Assembly: GCA_003519585.1 (NCBI GenBank)
Contig: DOWL01000228.1
Span: forward strand, 810 to 7,400
Origin: Nocardioides sp.
GTDB taxonomy: Bacteria > Actinomycetota > Actinomycetes > Propionibacteriales > Nocardioidaceae
DNA length: 6,591 nucleotides
Direction: 5' to 3'
Every line of letters starts with the position of its first letter. The first letter of the stretch is position 1. The notes beneath the pieces were generated by a model, which ran no database searches, was not told the origin of the DNA, and saw only the letters and a list, made by a program, of their open reading frames with translations. Below, piece after piece: positions 1 to 6,250 of the stretch. A program made the position numbers and the translations under genes.

Positions 1-2
1 GG

Positions 3-908
3 GTGTGGCGACCCGACTGGCCGTGCCCCGTGCCGGCGATGTTGGGGCAGCAGCGCCATGGTGGCGGCGATCCGACCTACCGCGTCGATGACCGGCGGCG
101 CGTCTGGCGCGGGATCCGCACCCCCGAGGGCACCGCGACCCTCGCCATCCGTCCGCTCGATATCCAGGGTGAGGTCCATGCCGAGGCGTGGGGCGAGGGA
201 GCACAGTGGGCCTTGGAGTCGGTGCCCGGTCTGCTGGGGGCGCACGACGACTGGTCGGGCTTCGAGCCGCGGCACCCCGTCCTCGCCGAGGCGTGGCGCC
301 ACCATCCTCACCTGCGTCTGGGCCGCAGCGGCTTGGTCCTGGAGTCCCTCGTCCCCGCGATCATCGAGCAGAAGGTCACCGGGCAGGAGGCGTTCGCAGG
401 CTTCCGGCGGCTCGTCCATCGGTACGGCGAGCGCGCGCCCGGCCCCGGTCACGAGCTGCGGCTCTGGGTCCAACCGGCTCCCGGGACGCTGCGCCAGATC
501 CCGTCCTGGGAGTGGCTCCGGATGCACATCGACCCCGCCCGCAGCCGGGCGGTCGTCACGGTCGCCCGGGTCGCCGAGAGCCTCGAACGCACGGTCCACG
601 GCAGCCATGAGGAGGCCGACCGCAAGCTCCGCAGCATTCCCGGCATCGGCGTCTGGACGAGCGCGGAAGTGCGCCAGCGGTCGCACGGCGACCCCGACGC
701 GGTCTCGTTCGGCGACTACCACATCGCCAAGGACGTCGGCTGGGCGTTGACCGGCACGCCGTTCGACGACGCGCAGCTCGAGGAGTTCCTCGAGCCGTGG
801 CGACCTCAGCGCGGCCGGGTCCCGGCGTTGGTCGCGAGCGCCGGCCTGCGCCGGCCGCGGCACGGGCCCCGGATGGCGCCGCGCACCCATCTGCCGGTCC
901 GGAGATGA
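3..908 (+). CDS. DNA-3-methyladenine glycosylase 2 family (AlkA-like), probably 5'-truncated by window edge
   Basis: Base-excision repair enzyme of the HhH-GPD superfamily, expected to cleave the N-glycosidic bond of alkylated purines such as 3-methyladenine in the cytoplasm. The visible 301 residues hold a helix-hairpin-helix, SIPGIGVW, at about residues 211-218, followed by VSFGDYH at 234-240. By alignment with E. coli AlkA, the Asp of GDY (residue 238) is the likely catalytic residue. A conserved block, PAIIEQKVTGQEAF, lies at 118-131, and the C-terminal RPRHGPRMAPRTH is typical of actinobacterial homologues. The GTG at base 3 is in frame, but the preceding bases are not visible. Family members usually have a few residues before the WRPDWPCPV segment, so the true start is probably upstream and this Val internal. 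It ends 76 bases before the next gene, with no obvious terminator between them. Family assignment is confident; exact substrate range is not visible. Confidence 0.9.
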   Translation: MWRPDWPCPVPAMLGQQRHGGGDPTYRVDDRRRVWRGIRTPEGTATLAIRPLDIQGEVHAEAWGEGAQWALESVPGLLGAHDDWSGFEPRHPVLAEAWRHHPHLRLGRSGLVLESLVPAIIEQKVTGQEAFAGFRRLVHRYGERAPGPGHELRLWVQPAPGTLRQIPSWEWLRMHIDPARSRAVVTVARVAESLERTVHGSHEEADRKLRSIPGIGVWTSAEVRQRSHGDPDAVSFGDYHIAKDVGWALTGTPFDDAQLEEFLEPWRPQRGRVPALVASAGLRRPRHGPRMAPRTHLPVRR

Positions 909-923
909 GTCGGAGAACAACCA

Positions 924-950
924 TGTCGGATCCGAGGCGACCCGTTCGTC
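924..950 (+). promoter_or_regulatory. Candidate ECF-type promoter (autoregulatory) for the YciI/sigma pair
   Basis: TGTCGG at 924-929 and CGTC at 947-950 are separated by exactly 17 bases. This resembles the bipartite promoters reported for DGPF-linked ECF42 sigma factors (TGTCGA-like -35, CGA/CGT-containing -10). It lies directly before the gene pair encoding such a sigma factor, and such factors often read their own promoter. A start about 6-8 bases after CGTC would give a leader of roughly 28 bases that includes the ribosome-binding site at 972-977. The consensus is recalled from the literature, and short GC-rich motifs can occur by chance. Confidence 0.4.
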
Positions 951-971
951 GTACTGCGACAACCGACCTAC

Positions 972-977
972 GAAAGG
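972..977 (+). promoter_or_regulatory. Ribosome-binding site of the YciI/DGPF gene
   Basis: GAAAGG sits 7 bases before the GTG at 985. It supports that GTG over the in-frame ATG four codons later (997). Confidence 0.65.
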
Positions 978-984
978 CATCGAC

Positions 985-1332
985 GTGAAGTACCTCATGC
1001 TCGTCACCCTCGACCCGAGCCACGACGCCGACGACCCCAGCAGCGCGGACCCGACCGGCACCCTCGACGTCGACGACTGGGTGTCGAAGTACGACGCCGC
1101 CGGAGTCCGGCTGATGGGCAACCAGGTCCGGATGGCCGAGGACGCCACCAGCGTCACCAGGCGCCGGGGCGAGCTCCTGGTCACCGACGGTCCCTACGCC
1201 GAGTCCCGCGAGTGGATCGTGGGGTTCGACGTCCTCCAATGTGCCGACCTCGACGAGGCGATCCGGGTCGCCTCCGAGCATCCGATGGCGGCCAGTGGCC
1301 GGCTGGAGCTGCGTCCGTTTGTCGAAGACTGA
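985..1332 (+). CDS. YciI/DGPF-domain small protein paired with an ECF sigma factor
   Basis: A 115-residue protein of the YciI-like (YCII/DGPF) family, which has a dimeric ferredoxin-like alpha/beta fold. It begins with a strand MKYLMLVTL and contains the signature DGPYAESRE at residues 68-76, a variant of the usual DGPFAE motif. It continues with the segment GFDVLQCADLDEAIRVASEHP (79-99) and a final strand LELRPF. A short acidic insertion, rich in Asp, lies at about residues 13-31 between the first strand and first helix. The GTG start follows a GAAAGG site. The gene overlaps the next one by 14 bases, and pairing of DGPF proteins with ECF42-type sigma factors is well established, so the two are very likely co-expressed. 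The biochemical role of DGPF proteins is unsettled, and neither an enzymatic function nor a role as a sigma-factor partner can be read from this sequence. Confidence 0.92.
   Translation: MKYLMLVTLDPSHDADDPSSADPTGTLDVDDWVSKYDAAGVRLMGNQVRMAEDATSVTRRRGELLVTDGPYAESREWIVGFDVLQCADLDEAIRVASEHPMAASGRLELRPFVED
1305..1308 (+). promoter_or_regulatory. Ribosome-binding site that points to the TTG start of the sigma factor
   Basis: GGAG at 1305-1308, inside the YciI gene, lies 10 bases before the TTG at 1319. It favours that start over the in-frame GTGs at 1241 and 1295, which would add residues encoded by the well-conserved YciI C-terminal region read in another frame. Confidence 0.5.
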
Positions 1333-2575
1333 CGATCCGAGCGAGGCGCTCGCGCAGGCGCTGGCCGACCAGCGGCTGCGGATCGTGGCCTCGCTCATCC
1401 GCACCACCCACGACTGGGACCTCGCCGAGGATGCCGTCGCCGACGCGGCCGAGCGGGCTCTCCTGACCTGGCCGCGCGACGGCGTACCCCGCAACCCCGC
1501 GGCCTGGCTCACCACGACGGCCCAGCGCCGGGCGCTCGACGTGATCCGTCGCGCGGGCACCGAACGCACCAAGCTCGCCGAGCTCGGAGCGCAGCAGCAG
1601 CTCGATGGGCAGCTGGATGAACTGGGGGATCGCGAGCGAGAAGAGACCGGTGTGCTGATCGACGACCGGCTCCGGCTGGTCTTCACCGCCTGCCACCCGG
1701 CGCTCCCGATGGATGCGCGGGTCGCGCTGACCCTCAAAGTGGTGGCCGGGCTCAGCACCGCGGAAGTGGCGCGGATGTTCCTCGTCGAGGAGGCGACGAT
1801 GAGCCAGCGGCTGCTGCGCGCCAAGCGGAAGATCGCTCACGCCGCGATCCCCTACCGCGTTCCCGAGGCCTCCGATCTGCCGGAACGGCTCGACGCTGTC
1901 CTGGCGGTCATCTACCTCGTCTTCACCCAGGGGTACGCCGGCGCGGCCGCGCCGCAGTTGGCCGAGGAGACGATCCGGTTGGGCCGGCTCGTGGTCGACC
2001 TGATGCCCGACGAGGACGAGCCACGGGGACTGCTGGCACTGATGCTCGCCCAACACGCCCGCCGGGATGCCCGGCTGGTCGACGGCAAGCTGGTCACCCT
2101 CGAAGACCAGGACCGCTCGCGGTGGGATCGCCAATCCATCGAAGAGGCCCTGTCGCTGACCATGCTCGTGGGGCGGGTGCCGGGTCCCTATCGACTGCAG
2201 GCCGAGCTGGCTCTCACCCACCTGCGAGCGGCCGACGCGGCGGAGACGGATTGGAGACGCATCGAGCGCCTCTATGACCGGCTCTATGCGCTGCAGCCCA
2301 CGCCCGTCGTCGGGCTCAACCGCGCGGTGGCGATCGGGATGGCCCAGAGCCCGGCACGCGGGCTGATGGCCCTCGACCAGCTCGCCGACCATCCGGCGCT
2401 GCGCGGCCTCCACCTGCTGCCCGCAGTTCGGGCTGACCTCCTCGCGCGCGCCGGCCGCACCACCGAGGCGGTCGAGCAGCTCGACCGCGCGCTGGAGCTG
2501 GCGCCCACGGAGCAGGAGCGCGAGCAACTCGCCCGCCGCCGTACCCACCTGTCGTCCGATTCGTCTGCGGACTGA
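1319..2575 (+). CDS. ECF RNA polymerase sigma factor, DGPF-linked type with C-terminal TPR-like extension (ECF42-like)
   Basis: A cytoplasmic sigma-70 family factor that would direct RNA polymerase to a small set of promoters. Read from TTG 1319 it has 418 residues, about twice the length of a minimal ECF sigma and normal for this group. Residues ~19-78 form region 2 (HDWDLAEDAVADA, then NPAAWLTTTAQRRALDVIRR). Residues ~117-180 form region 4 with a helix-turn-helix around GLSTAEVARMFLVEEATMSQR (144-164). Residues ~187-280 match the DUF6596-type linker (AVIYLVFTQGYAG; LMPDEDEPRGLLALML). Residues ~285-412 form a TPR-like helical tail with PTPVVGLNRAVA (327-338) and AVEQLDRALEL. No anti-sigma factor gene is adjacent, which fits this group, where the C-terminal extension is thought to control activity. 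The TTG start overlaps the YciI stop by 14 bases, suggesting translational coupling. The start is the least certain part; the family is clear. Confidence 0.93.
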   Translation: MSKTDDPSEALAQALADQRLRIVASLIRTTHDWDLAEDAVADAAERALLTWPRDGVPRNPAAWLTTTAQRRALDVIRRAGTERTKLAELGAQQQLDGQLDELGDREREETGVLIDDRLRLVFTACHPALPMDARVALTLKVVAGLSTAEVARMFLVEEATMSQRLLRAKRKIAHAAIPYRVPEASDLPERLDAVLAVIYLVFTQGYAGAAAPQLAEETIRLGRLVVDLMPDEDEPRGLLALMLAQHARRDARLVDGKLVTLEDQDRSRWDRQSIEEALSLTMLVGRVPGPYRLQAELALTHLRAADAAETDWRRIERLYDRLYALQPTPVVGLNRAVAIGMAQSPARGLMALDQLADHPALRGLHLLPAVRADLLARAGRTTEAVEQLDRALELAPTEQEREQLARRRTHLSSDSSAD

Positions 2576-2611
2576 CCGCGTTTCCCGGGGTGCTGGCCGC
2601 AGACGAATCGG
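2556..2611. repeat. Perfect 15-bp inverted repeat spanning the sigma-factor stop codon
   Basis: The arms are 2556-2570 (CCGATTCGTCTGCGG) and 2597-2611 (its exact reverse complement), separated by 26 bases. The left arm encodes the last residues of the sigma factor, the TGA is at 2573-2575, and the right arm lies in the leader of the patatin gene. As RNA it can form a stable stem. No T-tract follows the right arm, so it is not a classic intrinsic terminator. It could be a factor-independent pause site, an mRNA-stabilising end, an attenuator between the sigma and patatin genes, or a protein-binding palindrome with separated half-sites. Confidence 0.75.
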
Positions 2612-2613
2612 TG

Positions 2614-2636
2614 CCGGACGGGAGATGGTGGTCCGG
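2614..2636 (+). promoter_or_regulatory. Small hairpin presenting the patatin ribosome-binding site in its loop
   Basis: CCGGAC (2614-2619) can pair with GTCCGG (2631-2636). The 11-base loop carries GGGAG, whose leading G is at 2620 and last base at 2624. The last paired base is the first base of the GTG start codon at 2636. The site is 11 bases from the start, slightly long. The fold may modulate translation initiation. A 6-bp stem in high-GC DNA could be coincidental. Confidence 0.4.
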
Positions 2637-4537
2637 TGACCACGACAGTGCAGGACCAGGCTCGGACGGCGGAGCTCCGGGAGCGTGACACCTACCTCGG
2701 CGCCGGGCTCCTCGAGTGCGACATCGTGATGAAGGGTGGGATCACCAGCGGCGTCCTCTACCCGCTGGCCGTCTGCGAGCTCGCGACGCGCTACCGGATG
2801 CGCAGCGTCGGCGGTACGTCGGCCGGAGCGATCGCCGCAGCCGCCGCCGCTGCTGCCGAGGTCGGTCGTAGGTCGGACCGGGCCGGCAGCGGCTTCGACG
2901 GCCTGGCCCGGCTGCCGGAGTGGCTCGGCACCGACGAGCACCTGCTCGGGCTGTTCCGACCGCCGCGGGCGACGCGTCGCGAGCACGCGCTGCTGATGCA
3001 GATGGTCCGGCCCGGCGCGACGGTCGTGGGGAAGATCGCTGCGCTGCTCGGCTCCGGGCTCTTCTCCCGGCGTTGGTGGCTCCCGGCGCTGGGTGCGCTG
3101 CCCGGTCTGATCCTGTTGGTCGCCCTCGCCGTGGGCGCGAAGGGTTCGCCGCTGACCTGGGTCGCCCTGGTCGTGGCGGTGCTGCTGGCCGTGCTCGGCC
3201 TGGCGCTCGGCGCACTGGCCGCCGTACTGGTCTCCGGAGGACGGGCGCTGACCGAGAACCACTACGGCATCGTGGCCGGGTCGCGGTCCGTCGATGGCGA
3301 GGACTCCCTGTCCGACTGGCTCGCCGATCGGCTCGACGAGCTCGCGGGCATCGGCCATACCGACGCCGGGCTACTCACCTTCGGCGACCTCCGCGGTGCG
3401 GGCGTCAACCTCGAGATGATGACCACCAACGTCACCGAGGGCCGCCCCTACCGGCTGCCCGGCGACCTGGGCGGCCGGTTCTACTTCGACGAGGAGCAGT
3501 TCCGGCTGTTCTTCCCCGATCGCGTGGTCGACCACCTCATCGCGCACGCGCCGGGCGAGCGGACCCCAACAGGCTTGGTGCCGTTGCCGCCGGCCGACCT
3601 GCTCCCCGTGGTCGTCGCCACCCGGATGAGCCTGAGCTTTCCGGTGCTTCTCTCGGCGGTGCCGCTCTACACCGTCGATCGGTCGAGGCTGACCTGCCGT
3701 CCGGAGACCTACGAACGCTCGTGGTTCTCCGACGGCGGGATCGCGTCCAACTTCCCGATCTCCTTCTTCGACTCGCTGCTGCCCTCGCGGCCGACGTTCG
3801 GGATCAACCTGCGGCCCTTCCACGAGTGCCACCCGATCAGCGACGACGAACGACGCAACGTCTGGATGCCACGCACCAACGGCGGCGGGATCCTCGAGTG
3901 GTGGGCGCACTGGCCCGAGGACAAGGGGCTGCGGAGTCTGGGGATGTTCCTGTGGTCGATCGTGCGGACGATGCAGAACTGGGTGGACAACACCCAGACC
4001 CGGGTCCCGGGCTACCGCGACCGGATCGTGCACATCTCACACACCGACGCCGAGGGCGGGATGAACCTCGCCATGCCACCCGACGTACTCGACCGGCTCA
4101 CCGAGCGCGGCCGGTGTGCCGGAGAGCGGCTGTGGACCTACTACACGACACCGCCCGGCGAGCCGCTGCCCGTCGAAGCACTCGACGCACTGGATCGGGC
4201 CGAGGCCGCGCCCCGGGCGGTGTCGTGGGAGAACCACCGCTGGGTGCGACTGCGCAGCTCGCTCGCCCTCGTCTCCGACGCCGTCGACTCCATGTCCGAT
4301 GCCCTGCAGGAGCGGTACGCCGCCGACCTGGACGCGGAGCTCGGCGCCGCTCCGGGCTACCGGTTCACCAACCTCGACCAGCGCGAACTGGCCCAGTCGC
4401 TCGCCTCCGGCCTGCGCCGCCTGGCGGACGACTGCGATGCCATCGAGGCGCGCGGGCCGAACGTCCCGCTCCGGGTCGGAGCACCCTCCCCGGCGCCGTC
4501 GCTGCGGATCGCACCGGGCGTACGCCAGCAGGATTGA
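2636..4537 (+). CDS. Patatin-like phospholipase family protein with an internal transmembrane hairpin
   Basis: A predicted serine lipid acyl hydrolase of 633 residues using a Ser-Asp dyad. The oxyanion-loop segment KGGITSG is at residues 33-39, and the nucleophile elbow GTSAG is at 60-64 with Ser62. The second catalytic motif, DGG, is at 366-368 within WFSDGGIASNFPI. Between the two motifs lie two hydrophobic stretches, about 147-167 and 173-199, that read as a membrane hairpin, so the enzyme is probably membrane-attached with the catalytic parts on one side. An eight-Ala run (67-74) follows the nucleophile elbow. The region after ~395 is a polar, Trp-rich C-terminal extension without a motif I recognise. 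The GTG start follows GGGAG at 2620-2624. The gene lies 60 bases after the sigma-factor stop and converges on the PLD gene 13 bases away. Catalytic family is confident; whether it acts on phospholipids, lysolipids or neutral lipids is unknown. Confidence 0.9.
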   Translation: MTTTVQDQARTAELRERDTYLGAGLLECDIVMKGGITSGVLYPLAVCELATRYRMRSVGGTSAGAIAAAAAAAAEVGRRSDRAGSGFDGLARLPEWLGTDEHLLGLFRPPRATRREHALLMQMVRPGATVVGKIAALLGSGLFSRRWWLPALGALPGLILLVALAVGAKGSPLTWVALVVAVLLAVLGLALGALAAVLVSGGRALTENHYGIVAGSRSVDGEDSLSDWLADRLDELAGIGHTDAGLLTFGDLRGAGVNLEMMTTNVTEGRPYRLPGDLGGRFYFDEEQFRLFFPDRVVDHLIAHAPGERTPTGLVPLPPADLLPVVVATRMSLSFPVLLSAVPLYTVDRSRLTCRPETYERSWFSDGGIASNFPISFFDSLLPSRPTFGINLRPFHECHPISDDERRNVWMPRTNGGGILEWWAHWPEDKGLRSLGMFLWSIVRTMQNWVDNTQTRVPGYRDRIVHISHTDAEGGMNLAMPPDVLDRLTERGRCAGERLWTYYTTPPGEPLPVEALDALDRAEAAPRAVSWENHRWVRLRSSLALVSDAVDSMSDALQERYAADLDAELGAAPGYRFTNLDQRELAQSLASGLRRLADDCDAIEARGPNVPLRVGAPSPAPSLRIAPGVRQQD

Positions 4538-4550
4538 ATGCGCGACGTCC

Positions 4551-5804
4551 TCACAGGAACGGTCGCAGCGGCCGGAGCACCATCTCGGTGAACCGTCGGT
4601 GCAGGTCGCGTGCCTCCCACTCGCCCTGGGTCAGCTCGATGCAGTTGGACTGGTCGACCGTCCAGATGTCCTCGAGCGTCCGCGCCAGCCCCGGGTCGAT
4701 CACCTCGACGTTGATCTCGTAGTTGCCGGTCAGGCTCAGCCGGTCGATGTTCGCGGTGCCGACGGTCGACCAGGAGCCGTCCACGGTGGAGGTCTTCGCG
4801 TGCACCATGGCGTCCTTGAAGCGGAAGATCCGCACCCCGGCCTCGAGCAGCTGGGAGAAGTAGCCCCGGGAGAGCCAGTCGGCCACGACGTGGTTGGACT
4901 TGAGCGGCACCAGGAGGCGTACGTCGACCCCGCGTCGCGCCGCCGTCGTGAGCGCCTCGACGAAGTCGGCGTCGGGGATGAAGTACGCGCTGGTCATCCA
5001 GACGTTGGTGCTCGCCCGGTTGATCGCCTCGATGTACATCCCTCGGATGGGGAACATCCACAGCCGCGGCACGTTGCGCTGCAACCGGATCTGCGACTCC
5101 CAGGTGCTCGCGGTCTCGACCAGCAGGGGGCGCTCGCTGGCCCGGAACCGACGCCGGCGGTGGAGGTTCCAGAAATCCGCGAAGGCCCGACGCAGGTCGG
5201 CGACACCCGGCCCGGTGATCCGCACGTGGGTGTCGCGCCATTCGGTCTCGTAGGCCGCGCCGATGTTGTAGCCGCCGACGTAGCCCTCCTTGTCGTCGAC
5301 CACGAGCACCTTGCGGTGGTCGCGGCCGTAGCGACGTAGGTCGAAGAAGCGCCAGCCGGCGCCGTACACGGGGTAGCGCAGCACCTTCATCGACGGCGGG
5401 AACCGCTTGAATCGCGGCGAGACCACCAGGTTGGCGAACCCGTCGTAGATGCAGTAGACCTCGACACCGCGCTCGGCCGCGTCCGCCAACGCGGCCTTGA
5501 ACCGCTCGCCGACCTCGTCGCCCTTCCAGATGTAGGTCTCGAACAGGATCTGCCGCTGCGCGCCCTCGATGGCGCGCAACATGTCGGCGTACAGGTCCTG
5601 CCCGAACGTGTAGGTGGTGATCGTGCCTTGGCCGACCTCGACGGAGGTGGGCGGCGTCGTCGGGAACGGCTTGGGCTTCTTCCCCCGCCGTCGGTAGGAG
5701 TCGACCAGGCTCATCCCGATCCCGATCGCCATGGGGACGCCGAAGACCACGGCCAGGGTCCGCCGGATCCAGCGCAGGACCCTCTCGACGGTCTGCGCGC
5801 TCAC
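4551..5804 (-). CDS. Phospholipase D-family (HKD) protein, cardiolipin synthase-like, membrane-anchored
   Basis: A 417-residue enzyme of the PLD superfamily, in which two HKD motifs form one active site via a phospho-histidine intermediate. The first motif has H163, K165 and D170 with G177 and N180 in the expected positions; the second has H335, K337 and D342 with G349 and N352. Both are canonical, so it should be active. One hydrophobic segment at about residues 17-35, followed by a basic RRRGKKPKPFP stretch, suggests a single N-terminal anchor. Annotation as cardiolipin synthase is plausible from similarity in length and layout. However, many actinobacteria make cardiolipin with a CDP-alcohol phosphotransferase, so a phosphatidyltransferase or phospholipase acting on another lipid is possible. 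The GTG start at 5804 is the first start codon after an in-frame TAG and has no Shine-Dalgarno site. It lies 23 bases after the MmcQ/YjbR stop. Confidence 0.9.
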   Translation of the reverse strand: MSAQTVERVLRWIRRTLAVVFGVPMAIGIGMSLVDSYRRRGKKPKPFPTTPPTSVEVGQGTITTYTFGQDLYADMLRAIEGAQRQILFETYIWKGDEVGERFKAALADAAERGVEVYCIYDGFANLVVSPRFKRFPPSMKVLRYPVYGAGWRFFDLRRYGRDHRKVLVVDDKEGYVGGYNIGAAYETEWRDTHVRITGPGVADLRRAFADFWNLHRRRRFRASERPLLVETASTWESQIRLQRNVPRLWMFPIRGMYIEAINRASTNVWMTSAYFIPDADFVEALTTAARRGVDVRLLVPLKSNHVVADWLSRGYFSQLLEAGVRIFRFKDAMVHAKTSTVDGSWSTVGTANIDRLSLTGNYEINVEVIDPGLARTLEDIWTVDQSNCIELTQGEWEARDLHRRFTEMVLRPLRPFL

Positions 5805-5810
5805 ACGGCC

Positions 5811-5816
5811 AATCTA
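5811..5816 (-). promoter_or_regulatory. Candidate -10 element for a leaderless PLD transcript
   Basis: Read on the minus strand this is TAGATT, matching TAnnnT and ending six bases before the GTG start. This would put the transcription start at or next to the first base of the start codon and would explain the missing Shine-Dalgarno site. A weak -35 match, TCGACG (5841-5836), sits 19 bases upstream. It overlaps the end of the upstream MmcQ/YjbR gene region, so read-through from that gene could contribute too. Confidence 0.45.
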
Positions 5817-5822
5817 GTGAAC

Positions 5823-5837
5823 CGGCGTTACGCGCCG
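5823..5837 (-). other. Short hairpin around the MmcQ/YjbR stop codon
   Basis: CGGCG (5823-5827) and CGCCG (5833-5837) are complementary, with the TAA stop in the 5-base loop. No T-tract follows. At most it is a weak pause or end structure between the MmcQ/YjbR gene and the PLD gene, and it may be chance. Confidence 0.2.
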
Positions 5838-6193
5838 TCGAGGAGTTCCACCAACTTCTTCGGCGCCACTTGTCGGTAGGCGTCCCGCACCACCTCGTCG
5901 ACCTCGTCCCAATCGGGCTCCCGGTCGCCGACCCGGTCGATGCGGACCCCGACCCAGCCGCGGTGACCGACGTACGGCGGGCGGAAGAACCGTGCGGGGT
6001 CGGAGCCGATCAGCTCCTCCTGGGCTCCGGGCGGCGCCGCGCACCAGAACGCCAGGTGGTCGGCGCCGTGATGGTGGTCGTCGAGCATCACGAACTGTTT
6101 GCGGCAGAAGAACGACACCTCGCCGTGGCTGAGCTTCTCGGTCACCTCGGGCAGCGCGGTGGCGATGACACGGAGACGGTCGACCGGGTCCAT
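5828..6193 (-). CDS. MmcQ/YjbR family protein (CyaY-like fold)
   Basis: A 121-residue cytoplasmic protein of the MmcQ/YjbR family, usually annotated as DNA-binding because of its CyaY-like fold; a specific cellular role is not established. Recognisable family features are the N-terminal helix with ALPEVTEKLSHGEVSFFCRKQF (13-34) and the central HLAFWCAAPPGAQEEL (46-61). The most typical segment is RFFRPPYVGHRGWVGVRID (68-86), followed by a C-terminal helix, DEVDEVVRDAYRQVAPKKLVELL. The length is normal and nothing is missing. ATG at 6193 is supported by AGGA (plus-strand 6202-6205), eight bases upstream. It is divergent from uvrB across 86 bases and lies just ahead of the PLD gene on the same strand; a joint transcript is possible, though PLD appears to have its own -10 element. 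Confidence 0.9.
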   Translation of the reverse strand: MDPVDRLRVIATALPEVTEKLSHGEVSFFCRKQFVMLDDHHHGADHLAFWCAAPPGAQEELIGSDPARFFRPPYVGHRGWVGVRIDRVGDREPDWDEVDEVVRDAYRQVAPKKLVELLDGA

Positions 6194-6201
6194 GGCTCCG
6201 A

Positions 6202-6205
6202 TCCT
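6202..6205 (-). promoter_or_regulatory. Ribosome-binding site of the MmcQ/YjbR gene
   Basis: AGGA on the minus strand sits eight bases before the ATG at 6193. A nearer GGAG is only two bases from the ATG and too close to function. Confidence 0.5.
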
Positions 6206-6250
6206 GCCCGTTCGGTCCAGGCTCAGCCCGTCTCACCCGCCCGGAAGCCG

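Noticed and set aside
797..988. A 63-codon plus-strand frame bridging the glycosylase and YciI genes.
   Set aside because: Two thirds is an alternate frame of the conserved glycosylase C-terminus; the remainder covers the promoter region and has no ribosome-binding site.
556..1824. A 422-codon minus-strand open frame.
   Set aside because: It lies antisense to the glycosylase, YciI and sigma genes, is Ser/Arg-rich and has no family features.
2834..2857. Run of eight Ala codons in the patatin gene as a possible phase-variable repeat.
   Set aside because: The codons are mixed GCC/GCA/GCT rather than a pure repeat, and the run matches the usual Ala-rich helix after the nucleophile elbow.
1181..3358. 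A 725-codon open frame on the minus strand opposite the sigma factor and patatin genes.
   Set aside because: High-GC antisense shadow: its protein is Arg/Gly/Gln/Pro-rich with no recognisable domain, and it crosses three genes whose plus-strand products have clear families.
4538..4550. Terminator between the convergent patatin and PLD genes.
   Set aside because: Only 13 bases separate the stops, and I see no stem followed by a T-tract on either strand.
2920..4722. A 600-codon plus-strand open frame overlapping the patatin gene.
   Set aside because: The translation is an Arg/Ala/Gly-rich low-complexity product with no motifs, while the patatin frame carries intact catalytic motifs.
4116..5339. 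A 407-codon plus-strand frame overlapping the patatin end and PLD gene.
   Set aside because: Most of it is the antisense of the PLD gene, which has both HKD motifs; no ribosome-binding site or domain supports it.
5870..5878. TTGTCGGTA on the plus strand resembles the PafBC motif half.
   Set aside because: It lies inside the MmcQ/YjbR gene on the antisense strand, lacks the final G of the element, and no TAnnnT occurs eight bases downstream.
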